Source: Xylaria sp. FL1777 (taxonomy: Eukaryota > Ascomycota > Sordariomycetes > Xylariales > Xylariaceae). From it: a stretch of DNA of 64,000 bases. Both the position numbers and the translations under genes were made by a program. The stretch lies in contig MU400605.1 of the NCBI GenBank assembly GCA_022578965.1, forward strand, positions 90,675 through 154,674. Direction: 5' to 3'. Positions 1-12,570 of the stretch are shown one piece after another (positions within the stretch are counted from its first letter, which is position 1; each line of letters opens with the position of its first letter). Under the pieces are notes generated by a model. The model had not been told where the DNA came from, did no database searches, and saw only the letters and a program-made list of their open reading frames with translations.

Positions 1-921
1 GCAGCTGAGTGCGGCTACCCACATGGGGAAACACATCACGCTCCCCCATTTCAATTAAAGCTAGTTCCGTGTAGTTGCTGTGAGCAAGAAAGTCTAGAGC
101 ATTTTATGTTAGTATACGGGCCGTGCGGGTATCTATCTTTTGTTGGCCTGCCACTATAGCTTACCTTCGAGACAGTGAAGACCAGTCCCCATGAGCCGTA
201 GTGCCTCATAGAAATCGCTCTTGTTATCATTGCGTCTGTAATTTCGAACGCGCTTGATGCATTCGCCAAAGAGGCGCCGAACGTGAAGAGCCGAAGTCAT
301 GATGTTTGCGCGCTCGTTCGCGATATAATTCTTCATACCGGTCTCTTCATCAATGGCAAGTTCCACGCTCTCGTCAACAGGGCCACGCAGCGCTCGGTGG
401 TACTGACGAGCGTCTTGGTTGTCAGCGTAATTCTTTGGGTTATCGATATGGTCTTCGGGTCGATAGCAGCCCAGACGGTCGGCGGTAACTTCGAACTCCT
501 TGGAGCCATAGCCGAAGCTCATGAAGCCTAGGACGCAAAGGAGGAGACGAATGGCCTCGGCAGAAACTGACTTGACGGTTCCCACGTCAATCGCTTGGGA
601 ATAGTCACGAAGCCAGTTTCCGAAGTAGACACGCGAGACCATTAACTTGTTGAACTTCTTGCCACCAACGACGCGGGCCATAAGAATGGTAAGAAGGGTG
701 TCCTCGATATCGCCATGGCGCCCTGTCACGACCTACGCGTTAGTGTGCACGTTCGGAGGTAGCTTCGTGGTGTGTATAGAGGGTGATGATTACGAACAAT
801 TTTGGCCCTCGACCTTGGAAATGCCAGCGATGTTACCAGCGCCGAAAGCAAGAGCCGGCTGGGCAAAAACTAAAAGAATGGCCAACCCCAAGAGACCGGG
901 GTATAGCTTTAAAGAGATCAT
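1..921 (-). CDS. het-C: HET-C heterokaryon incompatibility-type protein, 5' part (gene continues past the left edge)
   Basis: Partial gene; exons complement(1..93, 165..722, 798..921), about 258 residues visible. Exon 1 encodes a classical signal peptide (MISLKLYPGLLGLAIL..., ending near AQPALA) followed by FGAGNI and VEGQN. The Trp codon is split across the first intron (797-723), giving the family sequence WRHGDIEDTLLT. Exon 2 carries further Het-C (PF07217) hallmarks: VYFGNWLRDYSQAIDVGT, GFMSFGYGSKEFEVTADRLG and YRPEDHIDNPKNYADN. The second intron (164-94) splits an Asp codon, and exon 3 reads FLAHSNYTELALIEMGERDV up to the window edge. All junctions are GT-AG and phase-consistent. In Neurospora crassa, het-c is an allorecognition locus: unlike alleles trigger death of fused cells, and the products are plasma-membrane associated. 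The C-terminal, often Gly-rich part is outside the window. Whether this copy acts in incompatibility cannot be read from sequence; many fungi keep a het-C homologue without a known incompatibility role. Confidence 0.93.
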
Positions 922-3900
922 GTTAGTAGCTCTCTAGGTTGTCTCGCAGTGATCAGATGTTTTCTCAGGTAATATTGAGGAAGAATCGAAGGGGGAAACT
1001 GCTGGACAAAACGATTGCAATTTCAGGATGATAAAATATATCTAGGGAGAAAATGCCAACTGCCCGAGGAGGGACAGGAAGAAGTGTGACGTTGTGGTGG
1101 TGGTGGTGGTGGTGGTGGTGGTGGTGAGTGGAGAGGAGGGAGAGCTTTGCGACCCTGGCACTGGTGATACAGCTAGAAAGGAGGGGGAGGGGCAGAGTCA
1201 ATGCAGGTTTGATACCCTTTGTGCCACCACCGACTAGCCCCTAGGCCTTCCTTGGGCCGGCTGTGTTGTTGTGTCGTACTAGCTGGCGAGTCGGTGGACT
1301 CGGGTGCGCCCGCGATACATAAGATCACCGTTTGGTTTTGGTTGGAGGGGTTTGGAGGGGCTACCTGAGGTTAAGATTGGCTGATCAAGGAGTCTGCCAA
1401 GAGAGATGCCAAGAGAGGTGCCAAGCCAAGGGGATGTCCTGGACAGTAGGTAGGTAGTCAGTCCAGGTAGTCTGTACTACTTAGTACGTAGCAGACACGG
1501 AAGAGACAAAGACAGATCCCTCATCTACTTACTTACGCAGTATGAAACCTGACTTGTTCATCACCGGGAACCTACCACGTTGACCGTTTGGCATCATGTT
1601 CTGTCATGGTTGACAGCTAGTAAATTCATAATTCGGTGTATGTACCTTGTGTCCGAATCCCATATACTGATTGTAAGATTGCTTAAGAAATACTCCGAAG
1701 CTTGAAACCTCGTCTCATCATTCACATGTTGATCTCGGGACGCATTTCAGGGTACGAGCAACGGTAAATGCGTATGCCCTTTGAAGGCCGGATTGGCTGG
1801 TTGATGATATAGGAATTGAGGTCGGGAATAGTTCGCCGTCCGAGGTACTTAATGCGCCTGAAGCACATTACCTACAGATAGGTAAGTGGCTCGCATAATA
1901 GAAGTACCTAGTCTGTAGGTAGGTCGTCACAGAGTTGCCACATTTGCTAAGATCAAGATCTTGACATCCCAGAAATCTGGTTTGGCTCAAAAGATAACTG
2001 TGAAACTTCAGACCATGCAATGCAGGTGATGGGATGGGATCTGGATCGATGTTCGGCGCAGGAAAACGGAACTGGGGCTTGGCGGATCAACTCGGCTCCG
2101 CAGCCGACCCACCTACAATGTACATTTTACATTTACGCAGTCGGTAGGTACGTAAGCCACCGACCTCTCGCCCGGACAGTGTTACGAGCCGCAGTGCCTA
2201 TAAACAACACGATGCTGCTACCAACGAAACCATCACATCTCATGTACCAGCAGTCTACTTCCCCTTTCCCTACCTTAATAGACAGTCCGCCGTGTTTTTA
2301 CGGTCTGCCTACCTACATAGGCAAGGAGATGGCTATAGGTAGCGTCACGGCTACGACTGCAGGAACTCATAGCCCTACTTTAGACAATGCGTCTCTCATA
2401 GGGTTTGTTACTGGGTTTCAGTAGGTAGCGTCTAATAGAAGTATACCACCTCTAGGTAATATTGAGATTTTTACACACACATACACACGTACGGACTCAC
2501 GAGTAGTCATGCTCAACTACGCTTAGTGAGTGTTAATTGTTAAGTATGTTTGTAGTTATAAACTATAAAGAAAACGCGTGTCCCTCGAATCTTGATTTCT
2601 TGGTGTAGAGCGATATATAAGATCAGAAATGGGCGTTATATAATTACACGGTTTGTTTTCTGTTTGCTCATGCAGGAATATGTTGTTGTTCATTGCGTTT
2701 GGTCTTCTGCGTTATATGAAGCGGCAACGCTTTGCCCAACGCTGTCTGCAGATCCTGACTTGTATAGCCGGACCAAATATGCTACCTGTTAATCTTCACG
2801 AAAATGTTAGAATGCCACAGGATTGATTCAACACTCCCAATCATGTCAATCATGTTAGACAAGGATTAAACTCAAGGAGGGGAAGAAGAGATCTCCGCCA
2901 CGATATATTAATCTATGCGGCCTGATGATTCAAATGCCATTCTTGGGCCTATAAACAACTTTGGTAGCGCTCGAGAGATGGTTTGGCTATGGTTCTGGAA
3001 CCTCTAAGTGGATTGAGCTTTCTATACAAACGTGCCAAAGTATGCTGCCGGTATGTATAATGCGTTTGCAAGAGATAAGGTGAATGGGCCCTCGGGTATT
3101 GAGACGATTTGCTTTGGTAGAATACCTAGGTAGGTACTTTGAACACAAGAAATTAGTGCAATGGGAGATGCCACCTACATACCTAAGTGACTGTCTACTG
3201 TACATGGACATCAAGAGGAAGTGCTGGGTAGGTATTTGTTGTAGGTACCTGGCTGGAGTGCGAGATTTAGTGGAAGCCTTCCCCTATTAGCAGAAAAGGT
3301 CGAAGGGTACTGTAATTGCAATTAGGTTGATTTAGCAAGACACCATAAGCTGGCCGTCAATGTTGGGCTTGAAGGGAGAGGGAAAATAGAGAAACTTTAG
3401 GCGTTGTAGAATAGGGAAGAGCACTGAAAACTGGTGTTAGAATGAAGCTGGGGGATGCGTTTGACCCTGAAAGGAACTGGGCGGGGGACGCCTGGTATGG
3501 GCGACCGGCAATTGCCGCCACTGTTCTACGGCGCTTGCTGAAGGCACACAGTAACACTTGCGCAATCAGGCCAACCTAGCCGACTGGTCTTGGAGGGAAG
3601 CTCTGCACTGCAACTGCCCCCGATTCTACCGATTCCTGCACTTGACTGCTTAAAACCCCCCAAAGGGACCTGAGCCAATCAACTGAGAGACAGCGGTAGT
3701 GTGGTGCAACCCTCTTACGCTACCAGTTCTGATGCTGACACCACAACACTGTAATCGCGAAAACGCGCTGAATACCATGTACATGTACCTCCTCCACCTG
3801 TCTTGCCCTCTCAGCCCATAACAGTGAGGGTATGTCTACGAAGGTTCTGAAGACTCCCTTAAAGACTTGTCATGTTAAACCCGGGAAGAGACAGCTGATA

Positions 3901-5259
3901 TACCTTAAATTGGTTGCTAGCAACACATGATGACTGCGCTTTTATATTTTGATATTATATCACATGTATTCCAAAGCCTTCTATAGAAGGCGAAGTACTT
4001 AAAACTTGGTGTTTTTTTAGGTGTGCCTGCTCGATGCACTGGACTGGAGGAAGTGGATGGTGCGATCACTGATTGAATGATTTTTGTGATTATTTTGTCT
4101 GGGATTGATTTTCTGCACAGGATCAGTGGGGCCAAGAAACTGGACACTGCCTGTAGCTCAAAATCTCTTCTAGCCCCTCTTGCTACAGCCAAATCGTGCA
4201 ACCCCTCTTCCTCTGCTCTGTAAGTCCTTAGGTACCAAAATATCGTCTCAGCGACCGCTGTTACCATTCAAGCGCGCATGGAAAGCCTCACTGCAACGAG
4301 CTTATAAACACATTTGCAGCCTCCAAGCTCCTGAAACATCAGAGCAAATTGATTCAACATCCTCAATCTCGATCAGTCTTTCAAATGCACAATATCTATT
4401 GTCACATGTAAGGGCAGGAGAAGGAACCTACTGTTGTTATGCATTGTGCATGAACGTAAGTATCATGTACCTGCGAATCAACTACCTACCTCAAGTAATG
4501 GTGCTGCAGCATAGAGCGAGGGTACAGTGCAAGTGCGGTCGGGGTACATGATAGCCATTGTACCTTAGGAGGTACCTTCGTATGTAGGTGTAGGTGGTAG
4601 TGCACATAGCCCCGAAAATACTCAGGTGGGCTAAGCCAGCAGGGGAAACCCACACCCTCTCCTGCACAGCTACTACACTACCTAGGTACCTGAGGTAGGA
4701 AGAGAGATACCTACCCGGCCTACCTCTGTACAGTACTGTGTGCTTGTATCGCCTGTCGCCCACCTCCCACTCCCGCCCGCACCCAGAGCACCCACCCATC
4801 AGTGATGGTGCGAAATCAGCCAGCCTGGGCAGCCACCGTATTTAGAGGGCAGCCCCTCCCGCTTCAGCGCACTGCCCCCGTAAACCTTCTAGTCTTCCTG
4901 TTTCCCGAGTCTCTCCCTCTTCCCTCTCCCCTCCACTACCGCCGTCCACTGCTCACCTCCAGGCCCCAGTACATAATAATACATACCTACCTGTGATCCA
5001 GCACGTTTACGCAGACACGTCCAATCCGTCGGTTACCTGTCTCGACGGATCTGCATCCCTCTGAGACCCAACACCGGCCTCTGCTAGGATAACGCCACAA
5101 TCTCACCCAGAATTCCTCGACACTGCGGGCGCACTGCACACACCCAGCACCGCCAGCACCAGAGCACAGGCAATCAGCCAACCAACCAGCACTGCTGCAC
5201 TCACCTATAATAGAGGCCCACCCCCCGGCTTGCACCCACGCGCCCCTTCGCTACACTTG
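922..5259. other. Intergenic region, 4.3 kb, no gene recognised
   Basis: Lies between the divergent het-C (-) and HMG-box (+) genes, so it holds both promoters. Open frames here are short (134 codons at most), have no recognisable domains and do not join into phase-consistent exons. The notable content is many copies and fragments of TACCTAGGTA/GGTAGGTA-type motifs, for example around 1450-1500, 1870-1925, 2305-2345, 3120-3140, 3225-3250 and 4560-4715. The last 250 bp before the HMG gene are C-rich and pyrimidine-biased, as in many fungal promoters and leaders. A small orphan gene or non-coding RNA cannot be excluded. Confidence 0.6.
1094..1126. repeat. (GTG)n trinucleotide microsatellite
   Basis: About eleven uninterrupted GTG units, some 170 bp upstream of the het-C start codon, in its presumed promoter or 5' leader. 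The His-rich 78-codon frame that crosses it on the - strand is a product of the repeat, not a gene. Confidence 0.9.
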
Positions 5260-6936
5260 ATGGCTCGCCATAAGAAAGCCGACGGCCTCAAACAGCCTGC
5301 TCCAGTTGCTCCCGCGCCCGCCATGGTCCCAATGCCAGCTATGCCGATGCAGCAACAGCATCAGCAGCTCCAGCACCAGATGACGCCCCAGCACCAGATG
5401 CCCCAGGCCATCGCCCAACAGCCTCCCATGCAGCCCATGCAAGGCGCTATGCCGCCTCAGCAGCGCACCATCGGCGTCGACGAGTTCATCAGAGTCCGCG
5501 ATAGTGTAAGTTCATCCTGGCCACAACGCGCCGCCTCCCTGTTTGGCCGTCCAGGCCTGTGTCTAGTGCACATTCGTCTCATCATGCCTCCCTCTACTGA
5601 ACCCCTTGCCTATTGCCACTCTTCGTGGTCGCTACCCCATCCATGTGGTGACCACAAATCAATATTTATTATCATCAACCTTCACACGACTTCTCCGTAC
5701 CACAGAAGCACCCATATCCACAGATGCTACCATCACAACACAATACAATCATGCAATGTGACAGCTGCAGCTGTGGTATATCATTTGGTTCATTGGACCC
5801 AAAGTTCCTCGCTGAAAAAGGAGGGATGTGTATTCTATTGCTGCAATGCGTTGTTGACCATAACTGAGCTGCTGGCACTGCCAAAGTTTCATCATGAAGA
5901 GTGCCTCATGGTTTGGAACATTGACTTGGATAATTGCCGACCCTAGCTGGGCCATAGTAACTTAACAACTCCTCATGTGCATGTCTTAACTCACTACCAC
6001 ATCACACATGCTCACAAAACACAGTCGACTACTTCGATTGTTTAGGTTTATGCTAATATCCCCGCCAGGTCCACCACCGGTTCAACACAATCACCGCTCT
6101 CATGAAGAACTTCGCCGATGATTTTGTTCGTCAGACCAATCTTCTTATCGGCGAGCCTGCTCCGTTCGACAATGGAGCCGGTGCATCTATGCAGTCTCTT
6201 GTTGCCTCTCTCGATGGGATTGGTGGTCAGCTCAGCGACCTTCTGCCTCACGGAGAAGAGAAGAAGGAGCGGAAGAAGCGTACTCATGATCCAAATGCTC
6301 CCAAGCGGCCTTTGACCCCGTACTTCCTATACATGCAGACGGCCAGGCCAATTATTGCCAATGACTTAGGTGCTGATGCCCCTAAAGGCGCCGTGCAGGA
6401 GGAAGGCCAGCGTCGATGGGCTTCTATGTCACCAGGAGAGAAAGTTGTGAGTTTATATACTTCGAAATCAAGGCCACCTCATTTTCGGAAACGCAGACGG
6501 CTAATCTCAATTATAGGCTTGGAACAATGCGTATCAGTTCAACCTTCGCTTGTACAATGCGCGAGTTCACTCCTACAAGGCTGGAAACCCTGAAGCAAGG
6601 AATATGACAGATGGCGATGCTCTTAATTACGCCGATGCCAATGGTATTGCCCAAGCCGATGTCGTTACTGACGAGACCATGGCTCCCAACGACCAAGAGG
6701 CCATCGCAGAGCAACTTCAAATGGCCACCCCATCCATTACTCAAGATGACGGGTCCAAGACTCCCAAGGGCAAGACGACCCGAAAGCGAAAGAGCACAGC
6801 TGGAGATGTTGATGATGGCGAGAGTAGTGCTGCTAAGAACGCAACACCCGCCAGTCCCGACAAGAAGCGCAAGCGCCAATCAAAGGTACCAGAGATTGAG
6901 GAACCTAAGAAGTCCGTTCGTAAGAAGAAGAACTAG
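5260..6936 (+). CDS. HMG-box nuclear protein
   Basis: Three exons, join(5260..5505, 6069..6446, 6517..6936), 347 aa. The start is the ATG of MARHKKADGL; the frame is open ten codons further upstream but begins with a non-ATG codon. Residues 1-75 are a Gln/Met/Pro-rich low-complexity tail. Residues 83-115 form a predicted helical stretch (ALMKNFADDFVRQTNLLIGE). A basic linker (EEKKERKKRTH) leads into one HMG box at about 156-230 (DPNAPKRPLTPYFLYMQ ... RRWASMSPGEKV / AWNNAYQFNLRLYNAR). The box is interrupted by intron 2 (6447-6516, phase 0). The C-terminus has several basic nuclear-localisation-like clusters (KTTRKRKS, KKRKRQSK, KSVRKKKN). HMG boxes bind and bend DNA in chromatin; this is likely an architectural or transcriptional factor. 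It is much longer than Nhp6 and could be Hmo1-like, but I do not assign a symbol. Intron 1 is 563 bp, long for this group. Confidence 0.92.
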
Positions 6937-9159
6937 AGATATTCAATCCTGTCTTCTTTCTTAGGCTCATTGTTTTGCCCTCTTTCTAACGAATTATCTC
7001 CTTCAGCTTTGAGATACCTCGTCATGGTTCCAGATCGTTCTGGGAATTGTTTATAGAGAAACTGGGGTTCAGCACCTGTAACCCTGGGCTCTCTCTTCTC
7101 TGCCCCATTCCAGTTTCACTTGGCTTACGGCAATTGTATGAGTTATGAAAACTTCAGATGGGTCGGCGAGGCTGATCAGGTAGAACAAGGCTCCTTTGAG
7201 GTGTCCAAGGATGTTTGTGGGTAGTGAGGCGTTCAGGTCTGGATGGGAACGTACGGAATTGATTGCGCTGTGTATTTAGGAAGTAATCGCATTGAAAAAA
7301 TGAAGCCAACAATTATGAATTTCGGTACACCATTTCTCGCCAAGCCTTAAGTTGGGCGCAATTAATTATATAAAAGAGGTGTCTTGTGCGTTGTAAGGGG
7401 CTGCTCACTGCCATCCATTCTAATGATATAGACTACCGTTTACCGGATGGGGTCTCTCATATTCTTATTCCTATTCGACTAGGTGCCCTGTATGTAAGAG
7501 AAGGATTCTGCTTCAGCAAGACCTTAGAAACACCCAGAACTCGCTATAGGGCGAGAGCCCCTTTGGCAACGCGTATGTTGCAGTGCCACGGAGATATCAG
7601 AATAGTATCATTTGGATCCTACGTTGAGGTGCTCTCATAGCCTATAGCGGACTTGTTACTAGTATTACCCACCTGTTACCTAGGTACAGTAGAACTGTGT
7701 ACCTGAGTAGACAGGTAGAAGAAGTTGTCTACACTACCCTGCCTAAGAAGTATCCAAATAGACTACCTACTGTGCACTGCTAGGCGGATCGGGAGCAACC
7801 TTAGCCCTTAGGTACTTAGGTGCTGTCTTTCTCTGCGATGGCAGCTAGCTCACTACAGTACTTAACCTACCTGGGCAGGTTCCCGGATACATACCAGTGC
7901 TAGTACTACTCCAGAAGCTCAACTGACACATTCATAAGGTGTACATACCACGGTCAACCCATATAACAACTGTAGTAATTTCTAGGTAGCCCCTAAGCAG
8001 CAGACTCTACTACCTAAGTACTTGAATGCAGACAAGAGATGGGGTGTCGTCAGCCAGCCTACTCGAAGAGCTACATCACCCCTAGCCAGCCAATCATCTT
8101 ACACCCTTTTCGGTCAATCGTACCATCAACGCCCGTGATGGCCAGCCAGCATATTCCTCTCTGTCCCAAGGCCATCTACCGAGTCCAACTAGGCAAGTAA
8201 AGCTACCTACTTACATGGGTAGGTAGTCTAATTGCATTCAGCGCTTCCTTACAATAATACAGTGTTGTCTTCAAACAGTACCGACTGAAGGTTCATCCAG
8301 CACCTCCCTAATGCCGCCTCGCCTACCTAGGTACAATACCTACGATCCAACTTAGCGCTATAGCCGCCCCCCTATGATTCCTCTCCCAGGTGCTTCCCTA
8401 ACCTGAACACCTACAGTAGGTAAGTACTTAAGTACCTAGGTAGGTATCTATGTGTATCTTGTCTACCTACATACCGACCTAGGTAGTACTTTACCTATCT
8501 AGGTCGCTAGCTGCGATTCATGTGACTCCCTAAACAAACATCTACGTCTGCCTATTCCCGTAAGGCAATGTGCGCCATACGTATACCTACCAGCCCCGAG
8601 GACCTAACCTGCGCATGTACCTACTATTTCTATTCTTAGATACCTTCATACTAGGTACTCTATCACGGTAGATGATAGCAGTGGACGTTACCGATCTACC
8701 CATGCATAGCCAAGCTTACAATTGAACCGTTAACTTGCGTCCTGCTCACTGATAAAAGCCTTACAAAAGCTACTACACGAAAGAATAAGGGGGAAAGAAC
8801 ATGTTATCTTAAATATCATAAGAATTCCCATCCACTAAACCGTGTTATAAAGCAAGGATCCCCGATTCCAACCTCGTCTCTACTAGACGGCTTATGAGCT
8901 CTCGCACCTCAGATGCTCAAGTAGGTACTCAGGCAACCTATCTTAAGTACCTAGGTAGGTAGGCATATGGATAGATACATAGACAGATACTTACCTAACC
9001 GTCCCAATATCACACAAGTGCAAGAACAGCCAACCTCACGACTTCTCACCCAATATACCCAAATAATCTAATATCAACGCATCCCTCACCGTTCCATTCC
9101 TTCCAAATTTCCCCTTCCCCTTCCCCTTCCCACCCCCACACCAACCCAACCCAATCAAA
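6937..9159. other. Intergenic region, 2.2 kb, rich in ACCTAGGT palindromes
   Basis: Lies between the convergent 3' ends of the HMG-box gene (+) and urease (-). No coding frame is recognised. From about 7650 to 8970 the motif ACCTAGGT and its halves (ACCTAC, GGTAGGTA, GTACCTA) recur densely, with full palindromic cores near 7679, 8328, 8433, 8480 and 8949. The final 150 bp before the urease stop contain C-rich tracts (CCCCTTCCCCTTCCCC). Confidence 0.6.
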
Positions 9160-10226
9160 TCAATAGACGAACCAATCCTGCGCAAGCGGCAACACAGTAG
9201 CGGGCTCAGCGGTGCAGAGCTCGCCGTCGGCCTCGACGGTGTAGCGCTCGGGGTCGACGCGCATGCGGGGCATGGCGTCGTTGAAGGCCATGTCCCTCTT
9301 GCTGACGGAGCGGCAGCCGCGCACGGGCTCAACGCGCTTCCTCAGCCCGTAGGCGGCGACGGCGCCATTGGTGATGCTGGCCTGCGAGACGAAGACGACG
9401 CTCGTCGACGGCACGAGAGGCGCGAACATGGGGCGCGCCAGCACCGGCTGTACTGTTGGGATCGAGGCGTTCGGGTCACCCTAGAAGAGAGAGAGAAGGG
9501 CACCCGGTGTTAGTTGTTTTAAAGGGAGCGAAAAAGAAAAGAAAAGAAAGTATATATCTCCCCCTGACGATTTTGGTCTCGGACGGATAGAGAGAAGGAA
9601 GAGTAAGGTACGCAGTGGGGTGGGGGAAGAAGGGTGACGAGAGAAAATTCATCGAGCGGCTGGAAAGGGGGAAGGGGAAGAGAATAGCATGGGTTGGTCA
9701 TAAGCATGCAGAGGTAGGGGAGGGAGGGAGTTCATATGTATATGTGTGAGAGAGACGGGAAGAAAGAGACAAGAAAGAAGAGCAGGAAGAGGGGGGAAGA
9801 GGAAGTTAGACGTACCATCTGAGACCAAGCAATCAACCCGCTCTTGATAACAGTGGTAGGCTTCGCGCCGAACCAGGCGGGATCCCACACGACGAGATCC
9901 GCGAGCTTGCCGACCTCGACGCTGCCGATGAGATGGCTCATGCCCTGGGCGCGGGCCGGGTTGACCGTGTACTTGCTGACGTAGCGCTTGACGCGGAAGT
10001 TGTCTGCGTCGGTGCCGCGGTCCTCGGGTAAGGGCCCGCGCTGGACCTTGTTCTTGTGCGCCGTGTTCCAGGTGCGCAGGATGACCTCGCCGCAGCGGCC
10101 CATGGCCTGGGAGTCGGAGGACATCATGCTGATGGCGCCGCGGTCGTGCAGGACGTCCTCGGCGGCGATGGTCTCGGCGCGGATGCGCGACTCGGCGAAG
10201 GCCACGTCCTCGGGGATGTCGCGCGA

Positions 10227-10263
<37 letters not shown>

Positions 10264-12107
10264 TCGAGCGTGTTGCGCGTGTAGGGGCGCGTCGGGTTCG
10301 TGCTCGACGGCAGCACGTTGGCGTGCTCGACCACCGAGATGATGTCGGGCGCGTGTCCGCCGCCCGCGCCCTCCGTGTGGTACGTGTGGATCGTGCGGCC
10401 CTTGAACGCCGCCAGCGTCGACTCCACGTACCCGGACTCGTTGAGCGTGTCGGTGTGGATGAGGCACTGCACATCCAGCTCGTCGCACACGCTCAGGCAC
10501 GCGTCGATGGCCGCCGGCGTTGTGCCCCAGTCCTCGTGCAGCTTCAGCCCGCACTGGCCCGCGAGCACCTGCTCCCGGAGCGCCTCCGGCGCGCTGTCGT
10601 TTCCCTTTCCCGTGATCCCGATGTTGATGGGTAGCTCGTCGCATGCCTGCAGCATCTGGCGCGTGTAGTGGGCGCCGGGCGTGCAGGTCGTTGCCGATGT
10701 ACCGGCGCTGTGGTCTCGGTCAGTTAGAGGAAAAAAAGACAAGAGAAAAAAATATACATATAAAGAAAAATAAAATACGAAAGAGAACTTCTCGCCGTTC
10801 ACAATACTAAAACAGAAATAGATATATATAAAGATAAACAGCGCAGCAAAAACTCACCTAGGTCCCACGCCGCCACCAAGCAAAGTCGTGATGCCAGAAG
10901 CGATAGACTCGAACGCCTGCTGGGGGCAAATGAAGTGAATATGCGAGTCCATGCCGCCAGCAGTGACGATCTTGCCCTCGCCAGCAACGACGTCGGTGCA
11001 GCTGCCGACGACCATGCCGGGCGAGACGCCGTCCATGACGTCCGGGTTGCCGGCCTTGCCGATGCCCACGATGAGGCCCCCCTTGACGCCGATGTCGGCC
11101 TTGTAGATGCCCGTGTAGTCGACGACGAGGGCGTTGGTGACGACGAGGTCGAGGCAGTCGGCGTCGGCGCACCCGCTCCGCTGGCCCATGCCCTCGCGCA
11201 GCGTCTTGCCGCCCCCGAACTTGCACTCGTCCCCGTACACCGTCAGGTCCCGCTCGACCCTGACCCACAGGTCCGTCGAGCCCAGCCTCACGCGGTCGCC
11301 CGTCGTCGGCCCGAACATGGCGCGGTACGCCGCGCGGTCCATCGTGAACGCCTCCAGGGCGTCGTTGTCATCCCCGCCCAACAACGACGACAAGCCCGCC
11401 GTTGGCTGCGGCTCGTGCGCGAACCCGGCCTGCTGCAGCCGCGCGATGATCTCGTCGGCGCGGCCGAGGTCCACGGGCCCCGACGCGAGGTTGTTGCCGC
11501 CGCGGATGACGCGGTGGCCGCCGATCTCGACGAGCGTGACGGTCTTGGTGTCGCCGGGCTCGAAGCGCACGGACGTGCCAGCAGGGATGTCGAGGCGGCA
11601 GCCGTAGGCCAGGCCGCGGTCGAAGGAGAGCTGGGGGTTCGTCTCGACGAAGTGGTAGTGGCTGCCGACCTGGATGGGGCGGTCGCCCTTGCTCGTGACC
11701 CGGAGCCTGAGGCGGCGGCGGCCCTCGTTGATGGCCAGGCGCGGCGCGGCGCCCTTGACGGCCACCACAGCGCCGGGGGCGTTGGCGGCGTCGTAGGCCG
11801 AGGCCGGGGCCGCCGCCGCGAACAGGTCGGCCGGCGGCACCGGCAGGAAGCTCCCGTACAGCGCCTTGGCGAGGTCCCCGTGCTCCGTGGCGATGGGGTT
11901 GTGCACCGTCACCAGGTACGTGCCCACGGGGAACGTGCCCTCGACCTGGATCTCGTGCAGCGTGCTCACGACGGACGGCAGCACGTGGCGCCGGCCCAGC
12001 ATGGTGGCGCCGATGGACATGAGGTCCGCCACCGTGTGCTGGCCATCGCGGATCAGCTCCTGGAGATTATTGGCGATGAGGGCCTATTGTGAAACGCATT
12101 AGCACCC

Positions 12108-12140
<33 letters not shown>

Positions 12141-12570
12141 GCCTGTGTGCCCGTCTAAGTGGATTTCATCCCATCCCCATCTCCCATTGATGTAGCACTG
12201 TGTAAGAGGCGTCGAACGGCCAAGATGCCAAGTCCATGCCTCATGTAACAACCAGCGTTCTGTTATGTAGAAGTTAGGTAATGAGAACGTACCGTCGCCT
12301 CTGTATGGTTCAATCTGACTCCCCGCGCGAGACGTCGCTGGGCGAGGAAGCCCAGTTGGGATATGACAAGCTTGTCAAGCTATAAATAAAAGAGACAATT
12401 TCCACATTAGTGTTTTGAAGCTTTCCATTCTCGTTCGCTCAACACATCTCCACGGCTGCACACACACACACACACAATAACACCATGACGTCCCCACGGC
12501 GTGGCTTGGCGCACACTAGCCATTGGGACAGGGGATCGAAAGCACGAACCTCTTTTGGGACGAGATGCAT
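9160..12570 (-). CDS. Urease (single-chain, nickel-dependent urea amidohydrolase)
   Basis: Five exons, complement(9160..9480, 9816..10707, 10858..12083, 12293..12379, 12550..12570), 848 aa, all GT-AG and in phase. A seven-codon first exon (MHLVPKE) joins [20 protein letters not shown]. Domain order is that of fused bacterial subunits: gamma (about 1-100), beta ([38 protein letters not shown]) and alpha (from [16 protein letters not shown]). Active-site residues are all present: the His-x-His pair in GGMDSHIHF, the carbamylated Lys in [10 protein letters not shown], further nickel-ligand and substrate histidines in [11 protein letters not shown] and [14 protein letters not shown], the mobile-flap His in MVCHHL, and the Asp ligand in SSDSQAMGR. 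It ends in DWFVY. The enzyme hydrolyses urea to ammonia and carbamate in the cytosol for nitrogen supply, and needs UreD/F/G-type accessory proteins, which are not in this window. Apparently intact and functional; codon use is GC-rich like a normal host gene. A TATA-like stretch lies about 90-100 bp upstream of the ATG on the coding strand. Confidence 0.98.
12106..12143. repeat. (CTGT)n microsatellite in urease intron 2
   Basis: About nine CTGT units on the + strand, inside the 209-bp second urease intron (12292-12084). The repeat partly explains why this intron is long compared with the neighbouring ones. Confidence 0.9.
12459..12476. repeat. (CA)9 microsatellite in urease intron 1
   Basis: Nine CA units inside the first urease intron (12549-12380), between the seven-codon first exon and exon 2. 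Confidence 0.85.

Noticed and set aside
965..1201. Frame with a run of eleven histidines
   Set aside because: Created by the (GTG)n microsatellite upstream of het-C; no other coding evidence.
10935..12092. 385-codon open frame on + opposite the urease, and related long frames at 9649-10644, 10056-10634 and 11134-11607
   Set aside because: Mirror frames of the GC-rich urease exons. Low-complexity Arg/Ala/Asp/Gly composition, no family resemblance, while the - strand gives a perfect urease.
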